From G965200765 sp965203865 (GTDB lineage Bacteria; Pseudomonadota; Gammaproteobacteria; Arenicellales; JAJDZL01): DNA of 64,000 bases. Location: NCBI GenBank assembly GCA_965203865.1, contig OZ241916.1:496001-560000 (forward strand). The letters run 5' to 3'. Positions 28,018-36,404 of the stretch are shown piece after piece. A program made the position numbers and the translations under genes. Under the pieces are notes generated by a model. That model did not search any database. It was not told where the DNA came from and was given only the letters and a program-made list of their open reading frames with translations. Position 1 is the first letter of the stretch, and each line of letters starts with the position of its first letter.

Positions 28018-28356
28018 TCAGGAAACAATATCCTTGAGGTCCGGAAGACTGAACTCCGCGGTAAGAGATTCAATTTTCTTTTGACTGACATCTTCCACTT
28101 TCCGGACTGCATCGTTGAATGCAGCTGCAACCAGCTCCTCCAGCACCTCTCGTTCTTCGACATTCAGCAATGATTCGTCAATATGAACTTTTTTGACATC
28201 ATGCCGACCCGTCATCTTTACAATGACCAGATCACCGCCCGCAGTTCCCTCAATAATTTGCCGGTCAAGTTCTTTCTGTGCCTTCCTCATATAGTCTGTT
28301 AGTTCCTGTGCCCGGTTCAGGCTGTTTATCAAACTGTCTTTCATATTTCCTTCCAT
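28018..28356 (-). CDS. ybaB: Nucleoid-associated protein YbaB/EbfC
   Basis: A 112-residue YbaB/EbfC protein, a small dimeric DNA-binding protein. AQELTDYMRKAQKELDRQIIEGTAGGDLVIVKMTGRHDVKKVHID is the family pattern. It sits between dnaX and recR with short gaps, as in many proteobacteria. The ATG at 28356 may be preceded by an alternative start at MKDSLINSLN, 12 bases further in. Confidence 0.94.
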   Translation of the reverse strand: MEGNMKDSLINSLNRAQELTDYMRKAQKELDRQIIEGTAGGDLVIVKMTGRHDVKKVHIDESLLNVEEREVLEELVAAAFNDAVRKVEDVSQKKIESLTAEFSLPDLKDIVS

Positions 28357-28379
28357 AATTTTTCCTCTAAAGTAGGATG

Positions 28380-30014
28380 TTACTCATTGGTTTTGGCAGG
28401 CGGCTGAACTGAATCTGGATTGAGCGACCCGCCAAGTTCACTGACCAGCTGCACTGGTATTTCTTCGTTCATTAATTTATCTCTGGTATCTTCAATTAGC
28501 TCAGCCTGTTTGCGTTCTTCTATTGCAGACAAGGGCTCGTTTTTAATGGTTCCTTCCTGAATTTTAATTCTAATTTTCCTTTTCAGTGTGTTTTGTATTG
28601 CCTGCTGCAAGCTGCTAACCGTGCTCTGCCGGTCTGCAAGTGTGCCAGTGCCGTCGGTTCGATTCAATCTGAGTTCTTGTTCATCAATCGAGTCGAACGA
28701 CAGTGTTTTCGCCAGAAACAGGGTTGTTCCCTTTAATTCGCTTGATACAAACTCAATCCAGTCGTCGGAATTGCGAATGGTTGTCGGTTTTGTGCTTTTT
28801 TCCTCTTTTGGTTCAGGCGGAGTCGCCGGTTGCGAAACTGCTGCTACTGGAGAATCCGAAAATGTTTCTTTGCTTCTTGCCGGCTTGGCAACTTCTGCAC
28901 GGGACGGACGAGGTGCGACTGGCTGGTCGGTTGCGGGAGTAAAGCAAAGCATTCTAAGCATAATCATCTCGAAGCCGCTTCTGGGATCCGGTGCAAGATG
29001 CAAGTCTCTCTTGCCGATCATGCCGATCTGGTAGTACAACTGCAAGTCTTCATCTGATAGAACCTGAGACAATGCTTCCAAAACATTTGCGTCTTTGTTC
29101 TTCGCATTGAAAATCTTCGGATAGGTCTTCAACAATGACAAGTCGTGAAAAATCAAAAGCAGCTCATCCAGCACTGAAGTGAAACTTACTGCGCGGGTGC
29201 ACATTCTTGATATGGTTTCCATCACGTTTTCTGCACTTTGTTCTGCCAGGGCGCGAATCAGTTCATACAGGTAGTCGTGAGAAATCATTCCCAGCATTTG
29301 CCGTACCGGTTCCGATTTGACTGACTCTCCCGTAAAAGAGATGGCTTGATCCAGCATGCTTAAAGCATCTCTCAGGCTGCCCCTTGCTTGCCGGGCGATT
29401 TCTGCCAATGCCCCGTCGTCGTATTCGATAGATTCCTTTTCCAGTATGAACTTAAGTTGCGACTGAATCTCTTCTACATCCAGCGCCCTGAGATTAAATT
29501 GAAGACATCTTGACAGAACAGTAACCGGAAGTTTTTGCGGATCCGTTGTTGCCAGCAAGAACTTGACGTGTCCGGGAGGTTCTTCCAGAGTTTTTAGCAA
29601 CGCGTTGAAACTGTGTCCTGAAAGCATGTGAATTTCATCAATCAGGTAAACCTTGAATCTGGCTGCTGTAGGCTGATAGGGGACATTTTCAAGCAACGCC
29701 CGAGTATCTTCGACCTTTGTTCGGGAGGCAGCGTCTACTTCAATAAGATCGATAAGTTTGCCTTCGTCAATCCCGGTGCAGGCAGTACATTCGTTGCAAG
29801 GGGTTGAACTGACTTTTTTCTCGCAGTTAAGAGCCTTTGCAAGAATACGCGCCAATGTGGTCTTGCCGACACCGCGCGTGCCGGTGAAAAGATAGGCATG
29901 GTGCAAGCGTTCGTTGTCCAGAGCGTGAGACAGGGCGCGGACAACATGGTCCTGCCCGACCACTTCATCCAGCAGACGGGGGCGCCACTTTCGAGCCAAT
30001 ACCAGATAACTCAT
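28380..30014 (-). CDS. dnaX: DNA polymerase III clamp-loader subunit tau/gamma
   Basis: A 544-residue DnaX. Walker A GTRGVGKTTLARIL is at about residues 45-58, the zinc-binding CNECTACTGI at about 76-85, and the DEIHMLSGHSFNALLKTLEEPP block is the DEAD-like Walker B and SRC region. The C-terminal third is shorter than the 643-residue E. coli tau. A run of six A residues occurs around codon 405 (minus strand of about 28796-28801) but is not in the phase of the E. coli frameshift heptamer. The start lies 35 bases downstream of the SRP RNA. Confidence 0.97.
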   Translation of the reverse strand: MSYLVLARKWRPRLLDEVVGQDHVVRALSHALDNERLHHAYLFTGTRGVGKTTLARILAKALNCEKKVSSTPCNECTACTGIDEGKLIDLIEVDAASRTKVEDTRALLENVPYQPTAARFKVYLIDEIHMLSGHSFNALLKTLEEPPGHVKFLLATTDPQKLPVTVLSRCLQFNLRALDVEEIQSQLKFILEKESIEYDDGALAEIARQARGSLRDALSMLDQAISFTGESVKSEPVRQMLGMISHDYLYELIRALAEQSAENVMETISRMCTRAVSFTSVLDELLLIFHDLSLLKTYPKIFNAKNKDANVLEALSQVLSDEDLQLYYQIGMIGKRDLHLAPDPRSGFEMIMLRMLCFTPATDQPVAPRPSRAEVAKPARSKETFSDSPVAAVSQPATPPEPKEEKSTKPTTIRNSDDWIEFVSSELKGTTLFLAKTLSFDSIDEQELRLNRTDGTGTLADRQSTVSSLQQAIQNTLKRKIRIKIQEGTIKNEPLSAIEERKQAELIEDTRDKLMNEEIPVQLVSELGGSLNPDSVQPPAKTNE

Positions 30015-30048
30015 TTCACATTTTCCAAATTTGTCTCTGTTCTGTTAG

Positions 30049-30164
30049 GGTGGCGGTACCAATCCACTTGGCTACAGTACCCGAATCAGCTGCTACGGCT
30101 GCTTCCTTCCAGACCTGACCGGGTTCACAACCTATCGTCACTGAAGTTGCAAATTGCTACCGCC
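30049..30164 (-). ncRNA. ffs: Signal recognition particle RNA (4.5S, small bacterial type)
   Basis: About 116 bases on the minus strand. The ends are complementary (GGCGGTAGCAAT near the 5' end, ATTGGTACCGCC near the 3' end) and the apical part contains GGTCAGGTCTGGAAGGAAG followed by CAGCC, the conserved SRP loop that binds Ffh. It lies directly upstream of dnaX. End coordinates are estimated to within a few bases. Confidence 0.95.
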
Positions 30165-30378
30165 GAAATACAAACCGTAAAATTGCCCGGATTCAATTAA
30201 ATAATCCATGCATGCTGTTCCACGCCGGACTTGATATTTTGATGTCATTGGCATAGAACTTCAAGTTACCTTTCCTTGCCGGCTTCACAGTTATTGCGTG
30301 CAGAACCACCTCCAAATATTCGACGAAGTAAAAACAACGGACATGCCCGGGCTTCGCGAGTTAGTTTACCATTGCTTG

Positions 30379-31284
30379 CTACTGCTCGTCAGCCAGAATA
30401 TTGGCAATTTTTGATTTCATTGTTTCCACAATGCCGCCGAGCTCTTCTTTTTGCTTCTCGGTCAATGGTTGTAAAGGTTCGCGAATACTGCCCGCGGGCA
30501 AACCTGCCAATTCGCAAGTGTATTTGACGCTTTGAATAAACTTCCCGCCTTGCTCCAGGAATTTCAGGTACGGGAGCATGGCCGACATGATTTTTCTGCC
30601 TTTTGCTAAGTTGTTTTCTTCAATGCAAGCTTGAAAAAGCGCACGATGCTCCAAAGGCAAGGCAGTGCCTGCGCCGCACACCCATCCCTTTGCTCCCCAG
30701 GCAAAATACTCCAGTGCCTGGTCGTCAGTACCGCAAAGCAACGTCAAATCAGGATATTCGGTTGCGAGTGTGTGCAAATGATCTATGTCGCCGCTGGACT
30801 CCTTGATCGCCATGAAATTTCCATGTCCGCGTAATTTGTCCAGAAAAACTGTACCCATGACAGAGCCAGTACGCCCGGGATAGTTGTACAGCATAATTGG
30901 CAGGCCCACTTCCCGGTCAATAGCCAGTGCATGCTCGGCATTTTCTTCTTGCGTGGGCGTGGCATAGTACGGCGAGCTGACCAGAACTCCATTGACATCA
31001 AGATTCTTGGCAGCCAATCCCAAATCAATGCAATCCTTGGTGCGAATGCCGCCGATTCCGGCAACTACAGGAAGCCTGCCTTGAACAATGTCCATGGCAG
31101 TTTCAACAAGTTTGATTCTTTCTTCTGCAGATTGCGTAAAGTACTCCCCGGTTGTTCCGCCGACAATTATCGTGTCGCTGGAAGAAACCAGGTGTTCAAT
31201 CAATTCGCCAAACGCAGGATAATCAACGCTTCCATCAGTTCGGTAGGGTGTGATAACGGGAGGGATAATACCTTCAAATTTCAT
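30379..31284 (-). CDS. Dihydrodipicolinate synthase / N-acetylneuraminate lyase family aldolase
   Basis: About 301 residues from the ATG at 31284, which begins MKFEGIIPPVITPY as the family does; a longer frame to 31389 has no support. The Schiff-base lysine is Lys161 (AIKESSGD), Tyr133 lies in YNYPGRTG and the GGTTGEYFT substrate loop is at 42-50; these positions match DapA numbering. The neighbourhood (PhyH dioxygenase, M20 deacylase, enoyl-CoA hydratase-like) is not lysine biosynthesis, so it may be a catabolic aldolase. The substrate is undetermined. Confidence 0.88.
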   Translation of the reverse strand: MKFEGIIPPVITPYRTDGSVDYPAFGELIEHLVSSSDTIIVGGTTGEYFTQSAEERIKLVETAMDIVQGRLPVVAGIGGIRTKDCIDLGLAAKNLDVNGVLVSSPYYATPTQEENAEHALAIDREVGLPIMLYNYPGRTGSVMGTVFLDKLRGHGNFMAIKESSGDIDHLHTLATEYPDLTLLCGTDDQALEYFAWGAKGWVCGAGTALPLEHRALFQACIEENNLAKGRKIMSAMLPYLKFLEQGGKFIQSVKYTCELAGLPAGSIREPLQPLTEKQKEELGGIVETMKSKIANILADEQ

Positions 31285-31452
31285 AACTGGATTCCTGAAA
31301 TTGATCGATCTATTACTGTGCGGGGTAACATGCAACTTTGATTCAAGCGGTTCTGCCTGTTTATTGTATAACTTGGCAGTAGAAAGCATGTAGAATATTT
31401 GTCAAGAAGCTAACCATTGAACATTGGCAATTCTGATTTTTGGAGTTGGGTG

Positions 31453-32328
31453 ATGATGAAGTACGAGCAGTTAAAAACGGATTATGAACGGGACGGGTAT
31501 TTGGTGATTGAAGATTTCGTTCCGCATGAGTTGCTTGCAAGACTTTCCAGAGTTACAGGCAATTATATAAAGGAAGTGAAGTCCGGCAGCACAACAGACA
31601 ACCCATTGATAGATGTAATCTTTCCTAATGGCGACAACACGCCTGAATTGCGCCGAATCATTGACCCGGAACGTGTCGCTCTGGTCTATGATGAAATTAT
31701 GCGCCTGCCATCGCTAATTGAACTTGTTTCTGTTCTGGTTGGCGGGACTGTACGGTTCGATCATGCGAAGTTGAACAACAAGCCGCCGTCAGGGGGTGGA
31801 AAAATATTGTGGCATCAGGATTATGCTTTCTACCCGCAGACAAATGACGACATGCTGGCAGTTGGTGTCATGATCGAAGATTGCACAGAATCAAATGGGT
31901 CTATGCTGGTGATTCCGGGTTCTCACAAGTTTCCGGTTTTCGACCATCATCAAGACGGGGAGTTTGTTGGCGGCATCGACCAGAAGAAATTGAATGGCTA
32001 TATTGACAATCCGGTAATGCTAACCGGGTGCGCAGGTTCCATTAGTGTGCATCATGCCCGTCTATTGCATTGTTCAAGCACAAACAAAACAGACAGGGAC
32101 AGGCCTTTTCTGGTTCTGAACTACTTTGCAGCTGATGCGTTTCCGGTATTCTTCAGTTACGATTGGCAGGAATTTAATTCAAGACTACTATTGGGGGATA
32201 TTGTCCACACTCCGCGATATACCCCGGTTGAATGCAAGGTGCCGCTTCCGGTACCGCAAACAAGCGGCGAGTACAATCGGTACATTACGGGTTCAATTTA
32301 CGATCTTCAGGAGAGAATTGGCAATTAA
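31453..32328 (+). CDS. Phytanoyl-CoA dioxygenase (PhyH) family protein
   Basis: A 291-residue Fe(II)/2-oxoglutarate dioxygenase. The iron ligands are His121 and Asp123 in WHQDYAFYP and the distal His206 in HARLLHCSS. I chose the ATG at 31453 because ggag lies 7 bases before it; the frame is open to a TTG at 31417. PhyH-family enzymes hydroxylate a wide range of small molecules and acyl-CoAs; the substrate here is unknown. It is divergent from the DapA-like gene. Confidence 0.88.
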   Translation: MMKYEQLKTDYERDGYLVIEDFVPHELLARLSRVTGNYIKEVKSGSTTDNPLIDVIFPNGDNTPELRRIIDPERVALVYDEIMRLPSLIELVSVLVGGTVRFDHAKLNNKPPSGGGKILWHQDYAFYPQTNDDMLAVGVMIEDCTESNGSMLVIPGSHKFPVFDHHQDGEFVGGIDQKKLNGYIDNPVMLTGCAGSISVHHARLLHCSSTNKTDRDRPFLVLNYFAADAFPVFFSYDWQEFNSRLLLGDIVHTPRYTPVECKVPLPVPQTSGEYNRYITGSIYDLQERIGN

Positions 32329-32557
32329 CCGCGACTGCATAAAAGGGTATGAGGTTCCAGTCTTGAACTGGCAAAGACTGATTGAATTCAATTTATATCC
32401 GGCATCTTCAGCAAGAGAGCCGACATCTATTTTGTCGCATTCATCGGCAGAGTGTTAAAATATACGATTTCTCATCAGGTACAGCAAGGTATCCTGTTAT
32501 CTGGAATGACTTTGCTAATTGTTAGTTGATTTTTTTAATTGAAATAGTTAGGTTAAT

Positions 32558-33712
32558 ATGAACAATCCCCTCCGAAGTTTGGAATTGACTCAGCAGTTGA
32601 TTCAATTTGATACAACCAGTCGCAACTCGAACCTTGAGTTAATTGAATTTGTTAAAGGCTATCTAGAAGACTTTGGTGTTTCATCAGAGTTGGTTTTTAA
32701 TTCCGATCGCCGCAAAGCGAATCTGTTTGCGACAATTGGAGCACCTGATCGTGGCGGAATAGCACTGAGCGGCCACACAGACGTAGTTCCAGTAGACGGA
32801 CAGGACTGGCATACAAATCCTTACGAAGTAACAGAGAAAGATGGTCGTCTGTACGGGAGAGGGACAACTGACATGAAGAGCTTTATCGGAATTTGCCTTT
32901 CCAGAGTGCCGGATATCATAGACAGAAATCTGGAAACCCCGGTTCATTTTGCGTTTTCCTACGATGAGGAAATTGGATGCGTTGGTGTTCGAACCTTGAT
33001 CGATGAACTGGAAAACCGCCCGCACAAGCCCAAATCGTGCTTGATCGGCGAACCGACAGGGATGCAGGTTGTTGAAGCTCATAAAGGGAAAAGCTCTGTA
33101 ATCTGCAGCATTCATGGATTGGAGGCCCACTCCAGCTTGGTTCACAAGGGGGTAAATACGGTCGAAGCCGCAGCTGAAATCATTGCATTCATGAAAGGAC
33201 TCACAAGGCGGTTTCGCGATGAAGGTCCGTTCGACAATCGTTTCGACCCGCCATATACAACTGTCCACACGGGAACAATAAAAGGCGGTACCGCGTTGAA
33301 CATTGTTCCCAAGTTCTGTACTTTTGAAGCGGAAATTCGGTACTTGCCAGGTGAAAACTCGCAACAGATTTGGGATCAGGTGAATGAATTTGTTAACGAC
33401 AAAATTCTGCCTGAAATGCGAGCCGTCGACCCGAATGCAAAAATTGAATGGAAGGAGGTTTCGGATATTCCCATGCTTGAATCCAGCGATCTCAATCTGA
33501 TTCAGATGATGCAAAAACTCATAGACACGACCGAAACCACCGGGGTAAGTTTTGGCACTGAAGCAGGATTGTTTGAGCAAATTGGCATTCCTGCGGTGGT
33601 TTGCGGGCCAGGGCGGGTCGACCAGGCGCACAAACCGAATGAATTTGTAGAAATTGCCCAATTAAGCCGTTGCGAGCAGTTAATTGACGACTTGCTTGAC
33701 AACTTGAACTGA
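32558..33712 (+). CDS. Acetylornithine deacetylase-like M20 metallopeptidase
   Basis: A 384-residue zinc amidohydrolase of the ArgE/DapE group. His73 and Asp75 in SGHTDVVPVDGQDW, Asp105 in RGTTDMKSF and the general-base pair Glu137-Glu138 in SYDEEIGCVG are visible, along with the lid-domain HKGKSS and HSSLVHKGVN segments. Similar proteins act on N-acetylornithine or other N-acyl amino acids. With no other arg gene nearby, the biosynthetic role is uncertain. It is 37 bases upstream of the enoyl-CoA hydratase-like gene. Confidence 0.9.
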   Translation: MNNPLRSLELTQQLIQFDTTSRNSNLELIEFVKGYLEDFGVSSELVFNSDRRKANLFATIGAPDRGGIALSGHTDVVPVDGQDWHTNPYEVTEKDGRLYGRGTTDMKSFIGICLSRVPDIIDRNLETPVHFAFSYDEEIGCVGVRTLIDELENRPHKPKSCLIGEPTGMQVVEAHKGKSSVICSIHGLEAHSSLVHKGVNTVEAAAEIIAFMKGLTRRFRDEGPFDNRFDPPYTTVHTGTIKGGTALNIVPKFCTFEAEIRYLPGENSQQIWDQVNEFVNDKILPEMRAVDPNAKIEWKEVSDIPMLESSDLNLIQMMQKLIDTTETTGVSFGTEAGLFEQIGIPAVVCGPGRVDQAHKPNEFVEIAQLSRCEQLIDDLLDNLN

Positions 33713-33748
33713 GCGGACTTTGTTAAACACAGGGAAGGAAGTGCAAGA

Positions 33749-34558
33749 TTGACTGAGTTGGTGCTAGTTGAAACGAGCTCGAACGTTGCTCATATCCAAA
33801 TCAACAGGCCTGAAAAAAGAAATGCAATAAACCCGGATTTAATGCGGGCATTGTCCGATGCTTTCGGCGAAGCACGTGACAGCGACGATGTTCATGTTGT
33901 AGTGCTGAGTGGCGTTGGCGAACATTTTGGAGCTGGATACGACCTGAACTACGATTGGCGCAACCTTTACGACAATGGCAGTGCATTCGGAGTTCGACGA
34001 ATGCTGATGGAATGCGTGGAATTTGAGAACAGCCCATGGAACTGCTCCAAGCCTGTAATTGCAATGGTTCGCGGGTACTGTCTGGCAGGCAGTTGTGAGT
34101 TGTCAATGATGTGCTGTATTACCTATGCTTCTGAAACTGCAAAATTCGGCGAGCCAGAAGCTCGATTTTCAGCAGCACCGCCTGCTGTTGTCATGCCATG
34201 GCTGACCGGGATAAGAAATGCGAAAGAACTGCTGTATTCAGGGGATACTGTCGACGCGGCTACTGCGCAAAAAATTGGACTTGTGAACAAAGTATTTCCA
34301 GACGAGGAACTGCAGATTGAAACTATGCGTTATGCCAGACGCGTCGCGAAAATGGATCGGGAAGTGCTGGAACTGACCAAAGCAACAATTAATCGCGGTG
34401 CAGAAATTATGGGAATCCGGGAAGCAATTCACTATGGTGTGGAAGCAGGAGCCATTATGGAAGCATCGCAGACTTCAAGCTACAAAAAATTTGTTGAAAT
34501 TCAAAGGCAAGAGGGATTGACAGCGGCAATTCGCTGGCGGGAAAAACAATTTGAGTGA
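33749..34558 (+). CDS. Enoyl-CoA hydratase/isomerase family protein
   Basis: A 269-residue crotonase-fold protein from TTG 33749, preceded by agggaaggaag. NVAHIQINRPEKRNAINPDLM at the start and FGAGYDL (first oxyanion-hole segment) and GYCLAGSCELSMMC (second) are typical. FGEPEARFSAAPPAV marks the active-site loop. Crotonase members hydrate, isomerise or hydrolyse acyl-CoAs; the reaction cannot be chosen from sequence alone. It is probably in an operon with the upstream M20 enzyme. Confidence 0.88.
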   Translation: MTELVLVETSSNVAHIQINRPEKRNAINPDLMRALSDAFGEARDSDDVHVVVLSGVGEHFGAGYDLNYDWRNLYDNGSAFGVRRMLMECVEFENSPWNCSKPVIAMVRGYCLAGSCELSMMCCITYASETAKFGEPEARFSAAPPAVVMPWLTGIRNAKELLYSGDTVDAATAQKIGLVNKVFPDEELQIETMRYARRVAKMDREVLELTKATINRGAEIMGIREAIHYGVEAGAIMEASQTSSYKKFVEIQRQEGLTAAIRWREKQFE

Positions 34559-34791
34559 AGCCGGAAACAGATAGCGAGCTAAAAAGCGGTATCGGGAAAG
34601 GGTTGCTATTGACAGGATTGATGCCAAAATCCTGCCAAGTGCAATTCTGGTGTCTTTCCTGCCACTTTCTGTAATAGTGTGTTAAAATTTTCATTCGAAA
34701 ATCGAAATCCACCATGTTTCTTTGTGGTGGTTTCGGGTTATTTGTCCGATAGCGAATTTGAACAAAAGAGTCAATTAGAATGGAGACAAAC

Positions 34792-36009
34792 ATGAAAATA
34801 AAAGTTAACAAATTACCCATGGCTTTAGCGACAGCTATGGTTATGCTAGCGTTTGGTTCTGTATCTGGAACCGCGCTAGGACAGGTCAAGATTGGGTTTC
34901 TTGGCGGCTTTACGGGGCCAATAGAAACACTGACTCCTGCCATTGCAGGCGGCGCAGAGACTGTTGCTGCAAATGTCAATGACCAAGGAGGAATTTTGGG
35001 CGGTGAAATGGAAGTTGTAAGCGGCGACACAACCTGTGTCGATGCTACTGCCGCCGCCAATGCCGCCGACAGACTGGTGAACTCGGAAAATGTAGTGGCA
35101 ATCGTTGGAGCACTATGCTCTGGCTCGACTATTTCGGCCGCTGAAACCGTAGCAATTCCTGGAAATACTGTGATGATTTCTCCGGCATCCACAAGTCCGG
35201 CGTTGACCACAATGGAAGACAACGATCTCGTGTTTCGAACAGCCCCTTCCGATGCTTATCAAGGAGAAGCAATGGCAGGACTGTTGATGAGCAAGGGAAT
35301 TAAAAATATTGCAATCACCTATATCAACAATGACTATGGCAAAGGTTTTGCCGATTCTCTTTCAGGTGCAATGACATCCATGGGCGGAGCTGTGGCTGCT
35401 AGCGAAGCACATGAAGACGGAAAGGCAGACTACCGTCCAGAGATAGGCTCTCTTGCGTCAAGCGGTGCTGAGTGGTTGGTTGTGCTTGGATACGGAGACG
35501 GGTCCGGTCAAACAATCGTTAAGCAAGCGATTGAAGGCGGTGACTTTACGAAATTTGTCGGAGGGGACGGTATGGTCTCCCAGGCATTTGTTGATAATGT
35601 TAGCGACCCGGCACTGGAAGGCATGATACTGACGAAGCCTGGCAATGTTTCCGGCGAATGTGTTGATGCTTATACAGATGTAGCTCAGGCAGCGAATCAG
35701 GATCCCAATGCAGTTTTTGGACCTCAGGCATACGATGCCGCTTTTTTGCTTGCGTTGGCGATTCAAGCGAATGGCTCTAGTTCCCGCGACGGCGTGTCTG
35801 CGGCACTGAGAAACGTTTCCAGCCCGCCCGGTGAAGTGATTTGCCCCGGAGAGTGGAGCAAAGCGATGAGAGTATTGGCAAGCGGAGAAGGCGTCAACTA
35901 CGAAGGTGCCACTGGTAGCCACGATTTTGACGAGAACGGAGATGTGTCCGGTATTTTTGTCGAAGTTACTGTAAAAGACGGCAAGTTGATGGATGTAGGG
36001 GAAATTTAA
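34792..36009 (+). CDS. LivJ-like periplasmic substrate-binding protein (ABC transporter)
   Basis: A 405-residue type I periplasmic binding protein. The ATG at 34792 follows ggagac, so I prefer it to the ATG at 34780. A signal peptide is clear (KLPMALATAMVMLAFGSVSGTALGQ). The mature part starts VKIGFLGGFTGPIETL and contains GALCSGSTISAAETVAIPG and FRTAPSDAYQGEAMAGLL, typical of branched-chain amino acid, amide or urea binding proteins. No permease or ATPase gene is adjacent. A strong terminator follows. Confidence 0.9.
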   Translation: MKIKVNKLPMALATAMVMLAFGSVSGTALGQVKIGFLGGFTGPIETLTPAIAGGAETVAANVNDQGGILGGEMEVVSGDTTCVDATAAANAADRLVNSENVVAIVGALCSGSTISAAETVAIPGNTVMISPASTSPALTTMEDNDLVFRTAPSDAYQGEAMAGLLMSKGIKNIAITYINNDYGKGFADSLSGAMTSMGGAVAASEAHEDGKADYRPEIGSLASSGAEWLVVLGYGDGSGQTIVKQAIEGGDFTKFVGGDGMVSQAFVDNVSDPALEGMILTKPGNVSGECVDAYTDVAQAANQDPNAVFGPQAYDAAFLLALAIQANGSSSRDGVSAALRNVSSPPGEVICPGEWSKAMRVLASGEGVNYEGATGSHDFDENGDVSGIFVEVTVKDGKLMDVGEI

Positions 36010-36054
36010 TTCAGGTTGTTTTTCTCAGACTGTAGATCTTTTACAGATCCACAT

Positions 36055-36090
36055 AACTCGGCGGCTTTTTAAGGCCGCCGAGTTTTTTTT
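36055..36090 (+). terminator. Rho-independent terminator after the LivJ-like gene
   Basis: A perfect 10-base stem (ACTCGGCGGC at 36056-36065 with GCCGCCGAGT at 36074-36083) around an 8-base loop, followed by a run of eight T. It closes the metabolic part of the window. Confidence 0.95.
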
Positions 36091-36144
36091 AAGAACTATA
36101 TACAAAACATAAATTAGCCAAAACCATTAAGGACAAGTTATTTA

Positions 36145-36339
36145 TCAGAATTTCTGCTGACTGTTTTTTGAGGATTGGAGCCTTCCGGTTGCAAGCATAG
36201 CCTTTGCTGTTTGTTCAGGAGAAGCATTAACATTTCGTTCTGGCGTATAATTACCACCATCCATTCGTTCAGAATTTAGGTTACTTGGCTTTTGACCATT
36301 AGACACGCTACTACTATGCATGGAACATTCTTTGTACAA
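36145..36339 (-). CDS. Doubtful small hypothetical protein
   Basis: Sixty-four codons from TTG 36339, or 58 from ATG 36321. Polar and low in hydrophobic residues, with NASPEQTAKAMLATGRLQSS near the C-terminus, which looks protein-like. No domain is recognised and no ribosome site stands out. It lies between the terminator and the PHP-ATPase gene. Confidence 0.3.
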   Translation of the reverse strand: MYKECSMHSSSVSNGQKPSNLNSERMDGGNYTPERNVNASPEQTAKAMLATGRLQSSKNSQQKF

Positions 36340-36404
36340 AAAAGACTTGTATAGTTAAAGAGTGTTGAGTTTAATCAATTAGTAAGTTTTTTGCGATTGC
36401 CAAA

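Noticed and set aside
28780..28820. A run of six A residues in dnaX as a programmed frameshift giving the gamma subunit
   Set aside because: A -1 shift would end after about 14 codons, which is attractive, but the run is not in the A-AAA-AAG phase used in E. coli and no stimulatory hairpin was found by eye.
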